Assembly: GCA_041879295.1 (NCBI GenBank)
Contig: CP047152.1
Location: 4,159,501-4,223,500, forward strand
From: Pseudomonas putida
GTDB taxonomy: Bacteria > Pseudomonadota > Gammaproteobacteria > Pseudomonadales > Pseudomonadaceae
Direction: 5' to 3'
DNA: 64,000 nucleotides
Shown: piece after piece, positions 17,800 through 26,655 of the stretch
Layout of the letters: each line of letters starts with the position of its first letter
Numbering within the stretch: the stretch's first letter is position 1
Notes under the pieces: generated by a model
What the model was told of the DNA's origin: nothing
The model's input: the letters and a program-made list of their open reading frames with translations, nothing else
Databases searched by the model: none
Translations under genes and position numbers: made by a program

Positions 17800-19608
17800 C
17801 TAGTCGACTAACGTCAAGCTATTAACACGAAAGGGCGTATAGTAAATTCCACCGTCATAGCTGAGCCGTGGATACAACGTGAATCCCTGATCCACGATGA
17901 GCCGCTTCAATATGTCCTTGGGTAACTTCGCCTTCACCCCGGCCTCGACTTCCCCTGAGGAGACTTCGATAGCATCGTGAAACACGTATTCCTGCTCGCC
18001 CTCTGCCGTCACGCCGACGATCGACAAGGTCAGTAGTTGCTTTTCAGCAATGAAGTGCCAAGTTCCCAGCTCTAGCTCGGCACCGTCTTCAGGCACTTTC
18101 GAGAGCGGCAGCTCTTTACCAACGACACCCTTGCAGATAATCTGCGGCAACTGTTCATGTGGCAGTGGCGCTACTCGCAGGTGGTAGGCCACCGAGTCGA
18201 AATAATCAGCTTCATCGGCTTCGTTGATCACCCGGTAAAACACCTTGAAACGCCTGGATTCGTCCTTGTTACCCCGCGCCATATTCGCCACAACATACTG
18301 CGCCGGGATGAGAAAACGCAGCGGGTCGGCTGTGCTCGCCGGCTCCTTGGCCACGTATTGGCCCCATTCGGAATGCCCCATCCAATGCACCTGCACGCGT
18401 TCTCCAGGCGCGACAACGCCGGTGGGCACTACAACATATACGCCGTCAATACCAGACAGCGCCTCCATCGTTCCCCAATCTGGCGTTGCATCCGGGTTGG
18501 CACCCCTGATATCAGGCGCCACCAGCGCCTCTCGCATTGGCAGTATCTCTACCTGCAACTCGCTCGAACTCAGGCTCTCGCCCGGTCGGCCATATTGGTA
18601 GCTCAACCACACCGTCGTGCCCCCATTGGACGCCAAGGTTTCGCCAGAAACCTGAAAAGGGATCGAGGCCGCCTCCATGGTGCTGGGATCGACACGCACC
18701 GACTGGATCAGGTCCCCCACCGGGCTGCGCCAATGCATGACAACGCGGTCAGACGGCGCCATCGAAGGGTACACCGGAACCCGGATCGTCACGCCCGAGC
18801 GGAGCTTCGCCGGCTCCAGCGGTTCGCCCTCCGCATGCCCATCGATGGCAGGTTTTTCGAGGGGCTGGGGCAAAGTCGCGCCCGAGTCGATTTCCCAGCG
18901 TTGGACAGGCGAATCGAGCTTGCTGCCGTTCACCAATTCAATGCTGTAAGAGCCCTCTGCATGGCCCTTTTCCAGTAAGCTGAAAAAGTTTTTGGGAACG
19001 GTGGCCGAGAGGGCTTTCTTGCCGAAATGGTCTTCATCGACTACCAGCGTCCTGGACCAATCATCATCTTTATCCCCATCTTCGTCGTAGCCGACCACCT
19101 TGAGATGGACTTTGTCTCCCGGCTGCATGGCCTGGTAGGGAGCGACAAGCACGGTCACCACACCACCGACGGGGAGCTTGCGGGGCTGAATGACCAAGCC
19201 GTGCGAGGGCAGCGCCTGTAGCACCGCTAGCGTCTCGCCTCCCTCTTGCGGGCGCACCCCCACATAGCAAAACTGCCGAAGTGACTCCAGCGGGTTGCCG
19301 CCGGATGGGAATACGGTGTAGGACAGAAATGCCCATCCGCCAGCGGCGCCTCGGATAGTTGCGTTATCGATCTTTACCTCGACCCCATCTATCGGGTCGA
19401 CCGGGTACCCCGCGCCTGTATCATCGAAGGCATCACCGCCCGGGTTAGCCCCTATCCAGCGTGGGCTTACAGTATCTGCGTCATCCATACCCGTGTACTT
19501 AATACGCACGACCAATGCATCGGCACCCAATTTATCCAGATCTATCTCATCACGTTCATTCAAATCAGGGATATGCGGCTTCTCGGGTGCAGCTTTCAGC
19601 CCACTCAT
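17800..19608 (-). CDS. Ig-like repeat protein E (unknown function)
   Basis: 602 residues starting MSGLKAAPEKPHIPDLNERD, with GAGG 9 nt before the ATG. There is no signal peptide. Four repeats of 115-125 residues carry the strand signature also seen in proteins A and B: 'QPGDKVHLKVVG' (161), 'APSDRVVMHW' (288), 'APGERVQVHW' (404) and 'AEKQLLTLSIVG' (526). The last repeat is close to that of protein A. It is the first gene of the leftward series, 173 nt before gene D, and is divergent from the second RHS unit. A structural or binding role on the outside of a larger assembly is conceivable, but nothing in the sequence shows it. Confidence 0.78.
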   Translation of the reverse strand: MSGLKAAPEKPHIPDLNERDEIDLDKLGADALVVRIKYTGMDDADTVSPRWIGANPGGDAFDDTGAGYPVDPIDGVEVKIDNATIRGAAGGWAFLSYTVFPSGGNPLESLRQFCYVGVRPQEGGETLAVLQALPSHGLVIQPRKLPVGGVVTVLVAPYQAMQPGDKVHLKVVGYDEDGDKDDDWSRTLVVDEDHFGKKALSATVPKNFFSLLEKGHAEGSYSIELVNGSKLDSPVQRWEIDSGATLPQPLEKPAIDGHAEGEPLEPAKLRSGVTIRVPVYPSMAPSDRVVMHWRSPVGDLIQSVRVDPSTMEAASIPFQVSGETLASNGGTTVWLSYQYGRPGESLSSSELQVEILPMREALVAPDIRGANPDATPDWGTMEALSGIDGVYVVVPTGVVAPGERVQVHWMGHSEWGQYVAKEPASTADPLRFLIPAQYVVANMARGNKDESRRFKVFYRVINEADEADYFDSVAYHLRVAPLPHEQLPQIICKGVVGKELPLSKVPEDGAELELGTWHFIAEKQLLTLSIVGVTAEGEQEYVFHDAIEVSSGEVEAGVKAKLPKDILKRLIVDQGFTLYPRLSYDGGIYYTPFRVNSLTLVD

Positions 19609-20003
19609 GTCAAGCGACCTCAGGTTAATTACCCTTTACGCTGAAACGTCGCAATCGCTGATCAACCTGCCAATTTGAACAGGACGAATACGTCGACGCC
19701 ATCGCATGGGCGACTGTAGGAGTGCCAGCTGAACGCTACGCCCTGGAACACTTGGGCCTCGTCTGCCAGCAACATATTTCAGCAAAGTTATAGCCCTGCT
19801 CGGATCGGTCGAACAACTGGTAAAACTGCTAGGTGCGCGCCAGAGAAAGCCCCCCTAGCCTGTATGCGAATACGTGAGGCCTATGCGCATCACTTTCGCT
19901 CATGGATGTCGCGGGCACTCCAGCTGCGGCACACCCGATCCACACGCTGACATGAGACGACCAGCATGAACACTGAAAGTGCCCCCTCCAGTCGGGCGTT
20001 ATA
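19609..20003. other. Divergent intergenic region between the two arms of the RHS block
   Basis: About 395 nt separate the leftward series from the rightward RHS unit. No convincing gene is present. It must hold promoters for both directions, but I could not identify a convincing pair of -35/-10 boxes. A 12-codon reading frame (19966-20004) at its right end runs into the next gene and is listed separately. Confidence 0.5.
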
Positions 20004-20004
20004 A
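19966..20004 (+). other. Twelve-codon leader frame overlapping the next start (TAATG)
   Basis: ATG 19966 opens a frame MNTESAPSSRAL ending in TAA, whose last A is the first base of the ATG of the downstream gene. GAG lies about 10 nt upstream of the leader ATG, while the downstream ATG has no visible ribosome site. This is the arrangement expected for translational coupling. It could also mean that the true N-terminus of the 122-residue protein is here and one base was lost. Confidence 0.35.
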
Positions 20005-20372
20005 TGGTTACCGACCCGGACCAAGCCTTTAACGAATTAATCATCCCAGAAAAGTATGGCGAAACATTCACACTCAACATAACGCTTTCCAAGCCACGCA
20101 AAATCCAATTCGCCGATATACCTTCCGCCTCGGTCATTACATTGACTGGCAATGACTGGTCACTAAAACTCAAGACCACTCACCACCCGGCCGGCCTGGA
20201 GCCGAACGATATTTACTATTACGCGAGAACTTACGATAACAACGCCTTCATCAAGGAAGGGATGGGCGTGGTGGTCATGGGAAAAACCGGTACAGCGAGC
20301 AACGACACACTAAAAAAAATTGAGGTCACCCTTTCGAAAAAACCTGGCCTCCCATCCACTTCGCGAGAATAA
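20004..20372 (+). CDS. Small beta-rich hypothetical protein (F)
   Basis: 122 residues, unrecognised. The composition is that of a single beta-sandwich ('GETFTLNITLSKPRKIQFADI', 'SLKLKTTHHPAG', 'IYYYARTYDN'), without signal peptide or membrane segment. Its TAA stop is 4 nt from the ATG of the second RHS protein, so the two are almost certainly co-transcribed and coupled. The N-terminus is uncertain because of the overlapping leader frame. It lies upstream of the RHS gene rather than after it, so it is not in the usual position for an immunity gene, although that role cannot be excluded. Confidence 0.6.
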   Translation: MVTDPDQAFNELIIPEKYGETFTLNITLSKPRKIQFADIPSASVITLTGNDWSLKLKTTHHPAGLEPNDIYYYARTYDNNAFIKEGMGVVVMGKTGTASNDTLKKIEVTLSKKPGLPSTSRE

Positions 20373-20376
20373 TGTC

Positions 20377-23300
20377 ATGTCCGTGCATTCCAACGCCTTC
20401 AACTTTTCAAGTTTCGTTCAAGGCAGTGTCGACCCGCGCACCGGCCAATATGCGTTAAGCATCGACCTGCCAACACTTAACGCCAATAACCTGTGCGGTC
20501 CCGACCTGCCGTTGCAGCTTAATTTCAACCCGATGAACAACGAGAAGACGGGGTTCGGTACTGGCTGGAGCCTGAAACTGACACGCTTTACCGTCTCCAG
20601 CGGCATGCTCAACCTGCACAGCGGTGAAAGATTCAAGGTCGACAACAATGGTCCTGGGGAGGCTGCCGTCATCGCGGAGCGTAAGCTGGAAAGTTTTCAC
20701 TTCAGCGATATCAGCGAGGGCGAACAGAAACGCTTTCGCATTGCGCACAAGTCGGGCCTGACCGAAATCCTCGAACCACGCGACGCCAACTATGATTGGG
20801 CAGTGCCGGTACGGGTACTGGCGCCGTCAGGGCATGGCATCAACCTGCACTACGCACCAGACAAGACCACGCCGCACCTGACATCGATCAGCGATGACAG
20901 CAAGCGCGTGTTACTGCGCATTGATTACACCGGCAACGCCGAGGTACTTATAGATATAAACCCGGGCACCGAGGCTCATGCCCGGTTTACCTTGGGGCTG
21001 CAAGGTGGTCACCTGACAAGTGTGTCCCTGCCGGGCCCGGACAAAGCAGCCTGGCAGTTTGACTACGTCCCCTATGATAACGATAGCCTGTACTACCTGA
21101 CCCGCCTGGAAAGCCCCGTCGGTGGCATCGAAACGGTTAAGTACAAGGTGGACGGCCATGCGTTTCCAGGTGTGAAAGACAAATACCTGCCCTACGCCAC
21201 CGAACACATCCTTCAGCCCGACCCACTGGACGATACCACTTACCTGAAAAACACCTACGAGTTCAGCAACAACAACTTCCTGGGCAATGGTGCCGGTGTC
21301 AGCTGGTCCGACACGGGTCTAGACATTCTCTACGACTCCTCTGATCCCACCTTCCGCTACCAGTCCACATCACACCACTACCTGGGCGACCAAGTGCTGC
21401 GAACGGTCACACGCACCTTCAACCGCTTTCATCTCCTGACCGAACAGGTCACCCAACAACAGGGTTGCATCGAAACCGTCACGACCAAGTACCACGAAGT
21501 AGACAATCTGAACTTCAAGGCTCAACCCACCATGCTGGATGCCAGTATCGAAGTGCCAGGGCAACGGCATTCCACTACGCAGGCCATCTTCGGCTACGAC
21601 AAGACCACCGCGCAGATATCGAGCGCCGACAACGGCAATGGCCGACACGGGTATGAATACACCCAGGAGGGCTACCTGGCTAAAGACACCTGGATGGTCG
21701 GGGGCAAAGAGCAACACCACAGTGACTACAAACACTCCCTTCAAGGCAGGATACGCACTCGCAAGCACTCCGATGGCCACGAGTGCGAATACGGTTATGA
21801 CGCCGAGGGCCGCGTAAACAGCATCAGCCAAGGGGCGCTGCACAGTGTTCTCAAGTACAACAGCCAGGGTTTGCTGTGCAGCACCGAAACCCGTGACGGC
21901 GGGAATGCCGATCGCTGCGTGCTGTGCACCCAGACATACGATGCCCTGGGCCGTGAGAAAACACGCACGCTGACCGTAAATGGCGCTGCAGAACAAGTGT
22001 TGAGCCTGGAATGGTACGACAATGACTTGCTCTATAGCCGTACGCTGGTTCGGGACGCAAAGGAGGTGCGCAAGGAAACCTTCGAGTACGATGAACTCGA
22101 TCGCTTGGTCCAGTACACCTGCACTGGCGAGGACCTGCCCAGCGACACCAAAGGGCGCCAGATCAGTGTCCAGCTGTTCCGCCTCGACGATTTGGACCGG
22201 CTAACCCGTCGCGCCACCGAGTTTGCCGATGGCAACAGCGAGAGAGCCGACTTTACCTACAAAGAGGATGGCAGTTTCCAATTGGAAAAGGTTGCCTATC
22301 GCCTGCTCGAGGGCTACACCGCCCAACAGGCCTTCGACGATGAATGGCAGGCATTCGAAGAGGAGCAGACATTCGACGAAGAGCAGACGTTCACCTATGA
22401 CGAGCAAGGCAACATGCTCAATGACGAACTTGGCCGCAAGCTTGAGTACGACACCCTTGGCCGTTTGCAACGGGTCATCGATGTCGACGGCAAAACCACG
22501 CTGGTGGAGTACCAGTACGACGGGCATGATCAATTGCTGGCATCGCGGCATGCCGACGGCCGCCAGGTACATCGCCGTTTCCTGGGCCATCAGCTGGACA
22601 GCACGCTGGAAAACGATGTCCTGACTCAATACCTGTACAGCGGCATCCAGCCCCTGGGCGTTCAGCAATACCCGGCCGCCCCCGAGGCCACACGGCTGCT
22701 GCACAGCGATATCGCCGGTAGCGTGGTCAGCGAAACCGATGCCCAGGGTACCCGCCACGCCAACTACAGCGTCTATGGCGAGCGCCCTGCCGACAACGGC
22801 ATGCGCACCCTGCTGGCGTTCAACGGCGAAGCCCGCGAAGAAGCGCTTGGCTGGTATCTGCTCGGCAGCGGCTATCGTGCGTACAACCCAGGACTGATGC
22901 GCTTCCACAGCCCAGACTCGCTAAGCCAAGAGGAAGCAGGCATCAATCCCTACCTGTACGCCCTAGGCAACCCGGTGAACTGGCGCGACCCTACCGGGCA
23001 CCGTGTCCAAGGCATCCCTCCTGACCGTGTACCACCATCGTATATCGACCCGCCCGAGAAGCCCAAAGCGCCTTGGGGCGCTTGGATAGGCGTGGCCATA
23101 GCCGGGGTGATATTCGCCGCTTCAGTATACTTAATGCCGTGGTCAGCGCCATTGAGTCTTAGTTTAGCCCCTAAATTCGCCTTGGGGGTCGCGGGTGTCA
23201 CCGCCAACGGCATCGCGTTCTTTGGACAGATCTATATCGCCGTCAACAATGAAGAGGACCAGAACCTGCAATACATACTCTTTGGACTCTCCTTTGCGGG

Positions 23301-23823
23301 CGGTTTCGCTTCGGGGGTCGGGATCAAGGCTAGCAGAGCGGCGCTCCACGCGGCCAAAGCGGCTGCCGCCAGAACGAGTGGAATAAGCGCAGCGCTCAAA
23401 AACATTGGCGAGATGAACGCAGGTATCATCAAACATGGGGGCAAGCTCTCACCAGTGGCAAACCCATCTTCTGCCGGTGGGGGTTCGCTCTCCCGAGCCT
23501 CGACAATGGCTACCAGAGGAAGTAACAGCCCAAGGATCTTAACCAGAACAAATTCTAACAGGTCGGTGGTTAACCCTTCGGAAACTCCTCCGAATTCACC
23601 TACGCTCCCCCGTAATAACCCCACCTCGAGCCCTCCCTCGACCTACGCGTCCTCAGAAAACCTCTCTCAGGAGTCTCAAGTGCTTCAAAACGGTAATGGG
23701 GCGACATCTCCGCCCCCTATCGCATACCCAGACTTCACGATATTGGGTGTTGGCGACGAACTCGTATTGAAGAAGAGCAACGGTTTGGGGCTAGGGTATG
23801 TAGTGAAAGTAAACAGCTACTAG
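20377..23823 (+). CDS. RHS protein with short shell, complete core and unique C-terminal tail
   Basis: 1148 residues from MSVHSNAFNF. The N-terminus matches the other RHS protein. YD repeats continue to about residue 715, and the RHS core follows ('AFNGEAREEALGWYLLGSGYRAYNPGLMRFHSPDSLSQ...NPYLYALGNPVNWRDPTGH'), ending with DPTG near residue 871. The tail (875-1148, 274 residues) has two hydrophobic helices ('WGAWIGVAIAGVIFAASVYL' and a second near 925-950), an alanine-rich segment, a long Ser/Pro/Asn-rich linker and a small end 'GVGDELVLKKSNGLG'. I do not recognise a toxin family in it. The YD shell is about 570 residues shorter than its paralogue. No gene that could encode immunity follows: the next frame is the fimbrial usher. 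Base composition drops towards the 3' end, as is usual for exchanged RHS tips. Confidence 0.92.
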   Translation: MSVHSNAFNFSSFVQGSVDPRTGQYALSIDLPTLNANNLCGPDLPLQLNFNPMNNEKTGFGTGWSLKLTRFTVSSGMLNLHSGERFKVDNNGPGEAAVIAERKLESFHFSDISEGEQKRFRIAHKSGLTEILEPRDANYDWAVPVRVLAPSGHGINLHYAPDKTTPHLTSISDDSKRVLLRIDYTGNAEVLIDINPGTEAHARFTLGLQGGHLTSVSLPGPDKAAWQFDYVPYDNDSLYYLTRLESPVGGIETVKYKVDGHAFPGVKDKYLPYATEHILQPDPLDDTTYLKNTYEFSNNNFLGNGAGVSWSDTGLDILYDSSDPTFRYQSTSHHYLGDQVLRTVTRTFNRFHLLTEQVTQQQGCIETVTTKYHEVDNLNFKAQPTMLDASIEVPGQRHSTTQAIFGYDKTTAQISSADNGNGRHGYEYTQEGYLAKDTWMVGGKEQHHSDYKHSLQGRIRTRKHSDGHECEYGYDAEGRVNSISQGALHSVLKYNSQGLLCSTETRDGGNADRCVLCTQTYDALGREKTRTLTVNGAAEQVLSLEWYDNDLLYSRTLVRDAKEVRKETFEYDELDRLVQYTCTGEDLPSDTKGRQISVQLFRLDDLDRLTRRATEFADGNSERADFTYKEDGSFQLEKVAYRLLEGYTAQQAFDDEWQAFEEEQTFDEEQTFTYDEQGNMLNDELGRKLEYDTLGRLQRVIDVDGKTTLVEYQYDGHDQLLASRHADGRQVHRRFLGHQLDSTLENDVLTQYLYSGIQPLGVQQYPAAPEATRLLHSDIAGSVVSETDAQGTRHANYSVYGERPADNGMRTLLAFNGEAREEALGWYLLGSGYRAYNPGLMRFHSPDSLSQEEAGINPYLYALGNPVNWRDPTGHRVQGIPPDRVPPSYIDPPEKPKAPWGAWIGVAIAGVIFAASVYLMPWSAPLSLSLAPKFALGVAGVTANGIAFFGQIYIAVNNEEDQNLQYILFGLSFAGGFASGVGIKASRAALHAAKAAAARTSGISAALKNIGEMNAGIIKHGGKLSPVANPSSAGGGSLSRASTMATRGSNSPRILTRTNSNRSVVNPSETPPNSPTLPRNNPTSSPPSTYASSENLSQESQVLQNGNGATSPPPIAYPDFTILGVGDELVLKKSNGLGLGYVVKVNSY

Positions 23824-23835
23824 TGACCCCAACCA

Positions 23836-23864
23836 GGTTCCCGCTGCGCAACGCAGCGGGAACC
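23836..23864 (+). terminator. Terminator-like hairpin after the second RHS gene
   Basis: A 13-bp perfect stem (GGTTCCCGCTGCG / CGCAGCGGGAACC) with a 3-nt loop begins 12 nt after the RHS stop codon. Only a short T pair follows, so it may be a weak terminator or an mRNA-stabilising structure. The remaining gap to the usher (to 24081) contains no gene and no recognisable fimbrial remnant. Confidence 0.6.
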
Positions 23865-24081
23865 TTCCCACAATGCAGTACCCCTCGCTCACGCTGATTA
23901 CTCCGCCAGACACTGAAGACTCTTCCTACATTACCTCACCCCCGCCCCGCCTAACCTAGCGCCCTCGAACTCGGCGTACACCGTCTTTTGAAGCACCCCT
24001 GCGCCGCTGCTCGCTTCACAACACAGCCACCCCACCGGTACTGCCTTGGCACTGACCGGTAGCGCAGCTCAGGACCCCCCA

Positions 24082-26655
24082 ATGCCTCGACTCGATCGGC
24101 GCAGGCACCTGCCATCACGCCTACGCCTTGCCCCGCTTTCGCCACTGCTGGGTGCCTTTGTGACCTTGGCACCCGCCACCTCCACGCTTGCCGAAACCTC
24201 ACCTGTCACGTTCCAGGCAGGCTTCATGCGCCAGCCCCCCGGCCAGGCGACGGATGCCGGGGCAGTGGCGCTGCAGAGCCTGGCTGCACATACCCCGCTA
24301 CCAGCAGGGCGCTATCGCGTTGCCCTGCTGGTAAACCTTGCCCCCATCGAAGAGCGGGAGCTGGAGTTCCATGCCGCTGCCAATGGTAGTGGCCTGCAAC
24401 CCTGCCTGACCGACGACGTGTTGCGTGCCCTGGACCTGCGCGAGCAAGCGCTTGAGACAGCCCTGCCCGAGGATGATAGCTGTGTCGACCTGGCAACCCT
24501 GATCCCGCAGGCCAGTGTCGACTTCGACCCGGCGCAGCTGCGCCTGTCGTTGTCGATCCCACAGGTTGCCCTGCGCCAGGACCGCTCGGGCAACGTGCCG
24601 CAAGAGCGCTGGGACGCGGGCATCAATGCAGCGTTCGTCAACTATCAGGTATCGGCCCAGCACAGCAGCCTGCGCGAAGGGCGCAACACAAGCAGCCAAG
24701 ACCTCTACCTGAACAGTGGGATCAACCTGGGTGCCTGGCGCCTGCGCAGCCAACAGGCACTGCGCCAGGGCGATGACGGTACACGGCAATGGAGCCGCAG
24801 CGACACCTACGCCCAGCGTGACCTGCCCGGCCTGCGCGCGAACCTCACCCTGGGCGAAACCTTTACCGGCAGCGATGTGTTTCGCAGCTTTGCTTTTTCT
24901 GGCGTGCGCCTGGCCTCCGACCAGGAGATGCTCTCCGATACCCTGCAGCAATATGCTCCGGTCATCCGCGGTGTTGCACAAACTCGGGCGAAGATCGAAG
25001 TGCTGCGCAACGGCTTCCCGATCTATTCCAGCTATGTAGCCCCGGGACCGTATGCCATCGACGACCTCAGCGTCGGTGCCGGTCACGGTGAGCTGGAGGT
25101 GGTGGTGACCGAAAGCGATGGGCAGGTCAGCCGCTTCATCCAGCCCTATTCATCGCTGGGGAGCCTGCTACGCGAAGGGGTGTGGCGCTATACGGGCACC
25201 GCTGGCCGCTACAACGGTGCCGAACACCTCGACAAGCCAGGGTTCTGGCAAACCACCCTGGCCCGCGGCGGCACCTGGAACAGCACGCTTTATGGCGGCC
25301 TGCTGGCCAGTGACTACTATCGCGCCTACGCACTGGGGGCGGCCCGCGACTTCGCTGACCTGGGTGCGTTGTCGCTGGACGTCACCCAGGCGAGCACCGA
25401 CCTGGGTGGTTCGCTGGGGCAAGTGCAGGGGCACAGCGTTGCCCTGCGCTATGGCAAAAGTTTCCAGACCCGCACCAGCCTGCGCTTTGCCGGCTACCGC
25501 TACTCCACCGAGGGCTACCGCGACTTTGACGAAGCCGTCCTGCAACGCAATAGCGCTTCGCGGTTTGCCGGTAGCCGGCGCAGCCGCCTGGAAGCCTCGG
25601 CATACCAGACCATGGGCCAAAGCAGCTCGCTGAGCCTGACCCTGTCGCAAGAAGACTACTGGCGCAGCGACTACCAGCGTCGTCAGTTCCAGCTGCAGTA
25701 CAACACACGCCTGGGTGACCTCGGGGTCAATCTCTTCGCTTCGCAATCACTGAGCGAACGCAATACCGACAGCAGGATGTTCGGGCTGAGCCTGAGCCTG
25801 CCACTGGACTTCGGCCGCCGGCAGACCACCCGTTTCGACCTGCAACGCGTCAACGGCCAGTATAGCGAGCGCGCCAGCCTGCAAGGCGGTTTGCTGGATG
25901 ACCGCCTCAGTTACTATGCGGCGCTGGCCAACGACCAGAACAACCGCAAGAGCGGCAACCTATCGCTTGCCTACCAGGGCAGCAAGGCCAGTTATGGCGT
26001 AGGTTACAGCGAGGGCAGCAACTATCGCACCCTGTCGCTGAACGCCAGTGGCTCGATGCTGGCCCATGCCGACGGCATCACCTTCGGCAGCTACATGGGG
26101 GAGACCACGGCGCTTGTACACGTACCCGACGTCGCCGATCTCGGCATGCAGAATGCCACTTCGACACGGACAGATGCCGATGGATACCTGCTGGTCCCAT
26201 ACCTGCGCCCCTATCGGGTCAATTCACTGGTACTCGACACCGACCAACTGCCCCCCGAAGTGGTCATCGAAAATGGCAGCCAGCAAGTGGTTCCACGCCG
26301 AGGTGCAGTGGTCAAGGCCCGCTTCGACGCACGCCGGGTGGTGCGCATGGTGCTCACGCTGCAACACCCCGACGGCCGCCCACTGCCGTTCGGCGCCGAC
26401 GTCAGCGATGAGCAAGGCAAGTCACTGGCCGTGGTCGGCCAGGCTGGGCAAACCCTGCTGGCAAGCACCCAGCAAGGTCCGCAACACCTGACGGTACGCT
26501 GGCAGGACGACGGTAATCAACACTGCCAGGTTGCGGTGAACCCGCAGAACCTGCCACTGCTCGATGGCTTCCGCATGCAAACGCTGCAATGCCTGCCCGT
26601 ATCGGTTGACGACACCAAACCGGCATCTGCCGACGACTCACAGGAACACGCCTAA
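24082..26655 (+). CDS. Outer-membrane fimbrial usher (FimD/PapC family)
   Basis: 857 residues from the ATG of MPRLDRRRHL, with AGGA about 8 nt upstream. An upstream ATG at 24046 is less likely. The signal peptide is long and basic, ending near 'TSTLAETS'. The N-terminal periplasmic domain carries a cysteine pair ('LQPCL', 'DDSCVDL'). The barrel and plug follow, including the family hallmark 'SGVRLASDQEML' ... 'YAPVIRG' ... 'GPYAIDDL'. The C-terminal domains contain a second cysteine pair ('HCQVAV', 'TLQCLPV'). It forms the pore through which chaperone-bound pilins are assembled. It should work with the pilin and chaperone at 902-2237, yet it is separated from them by the RHS block and overlaps the adhesin gene by one base (TAATG). 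Confidence 0.93.
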   Translation: MPRLDRRRHLPSRLRLAPLSPLLGAFVTLAPATSTLAETSPVTFQAGFMRQPPGQATDAGAVALQSLAAHTPLPAGRYRVALLVNLAPIEERELEFHAAANGSGLQPCLTDDVLRALDLREQALETALPEDDSCVDLATLIPQASVDFDPAQLRLSLSIPQVALRQDRSGNVPQERWDAGINAAFVNYQVSAQHSSLREGRNTSSQDLYLNSGINLGAWRLRSQQALRQGDDGTRQWSRSDTYAQRDLPGLRANLTLGETFTGSDVFRSFAFSGVRLASDQEMLSDTLQQYAPVIRGVAQTRAKIEVLRNGFPIYSSYVAPGPYAIDDLSVGAGHGELEVVVTESDGQVSRFIQPYSSLGSLLREGVWRYTGTAGRYNGAEHLDKPGFWQTTLARGGTWNSTLYGGLLASDYYRAYALGAARDFADLGALSLDVTQASTDLGGSLGQVQGHSVALRYGKSFQTRTSLRFAGYRYSTEGYRDFDEAVLQRNSASRFAGSRRSRLEASAYQTMGQSSSLSLTLSQEDYWRSDYQRRQFQLQYNTRLGDLGVNLFASQSLSERNTDSRMFGLSLSLPLDFGRRQTTRFDLQRVNGQYSERASLQGGLLDDRLSYYAALANDQNNRKSGNLSLAYQGSKASYGVGYSEGSNYRTLSLNASGSMLAHADGITFGSYMGETTALVHVPDVADLGMQNATSTRTDADGYLLVPYLRPYRVNSLVLDTDQLPPEVVIENGSQQVVPRRGAVVKARFDARRVVRMVLTLQHPDGRPLPFGADVSDEQGKSLAVVGQAGQTLLASTQQGPQHLTVRWQDDGNQHCQVAVNPQNLPLLDGFRMQTLQCLPVSVDDTKPASADDSQEHA

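Noticed and set aside
19626..19654. Possible promoter (TTGCGA, 17 nt, TAATTA) for the leftward series
   Set aside because: The predicted start would fall inside the ribosome site of the first gene, leaving no proper leader.
19829..20179. Minus-strand 116-codon frame opposite the small protein upstream of the second RHS gene
   Set aside because: No ribosome site and no coherent domain pattern; the plus-strand frame is coupled to the RHS gene.
2238..24081. Prophage or integrative element as the carrier of the accessory block
   Set aside because: No integrase, transposase, structural phage genes, conjugation genes or flanking direct repeats are visible.
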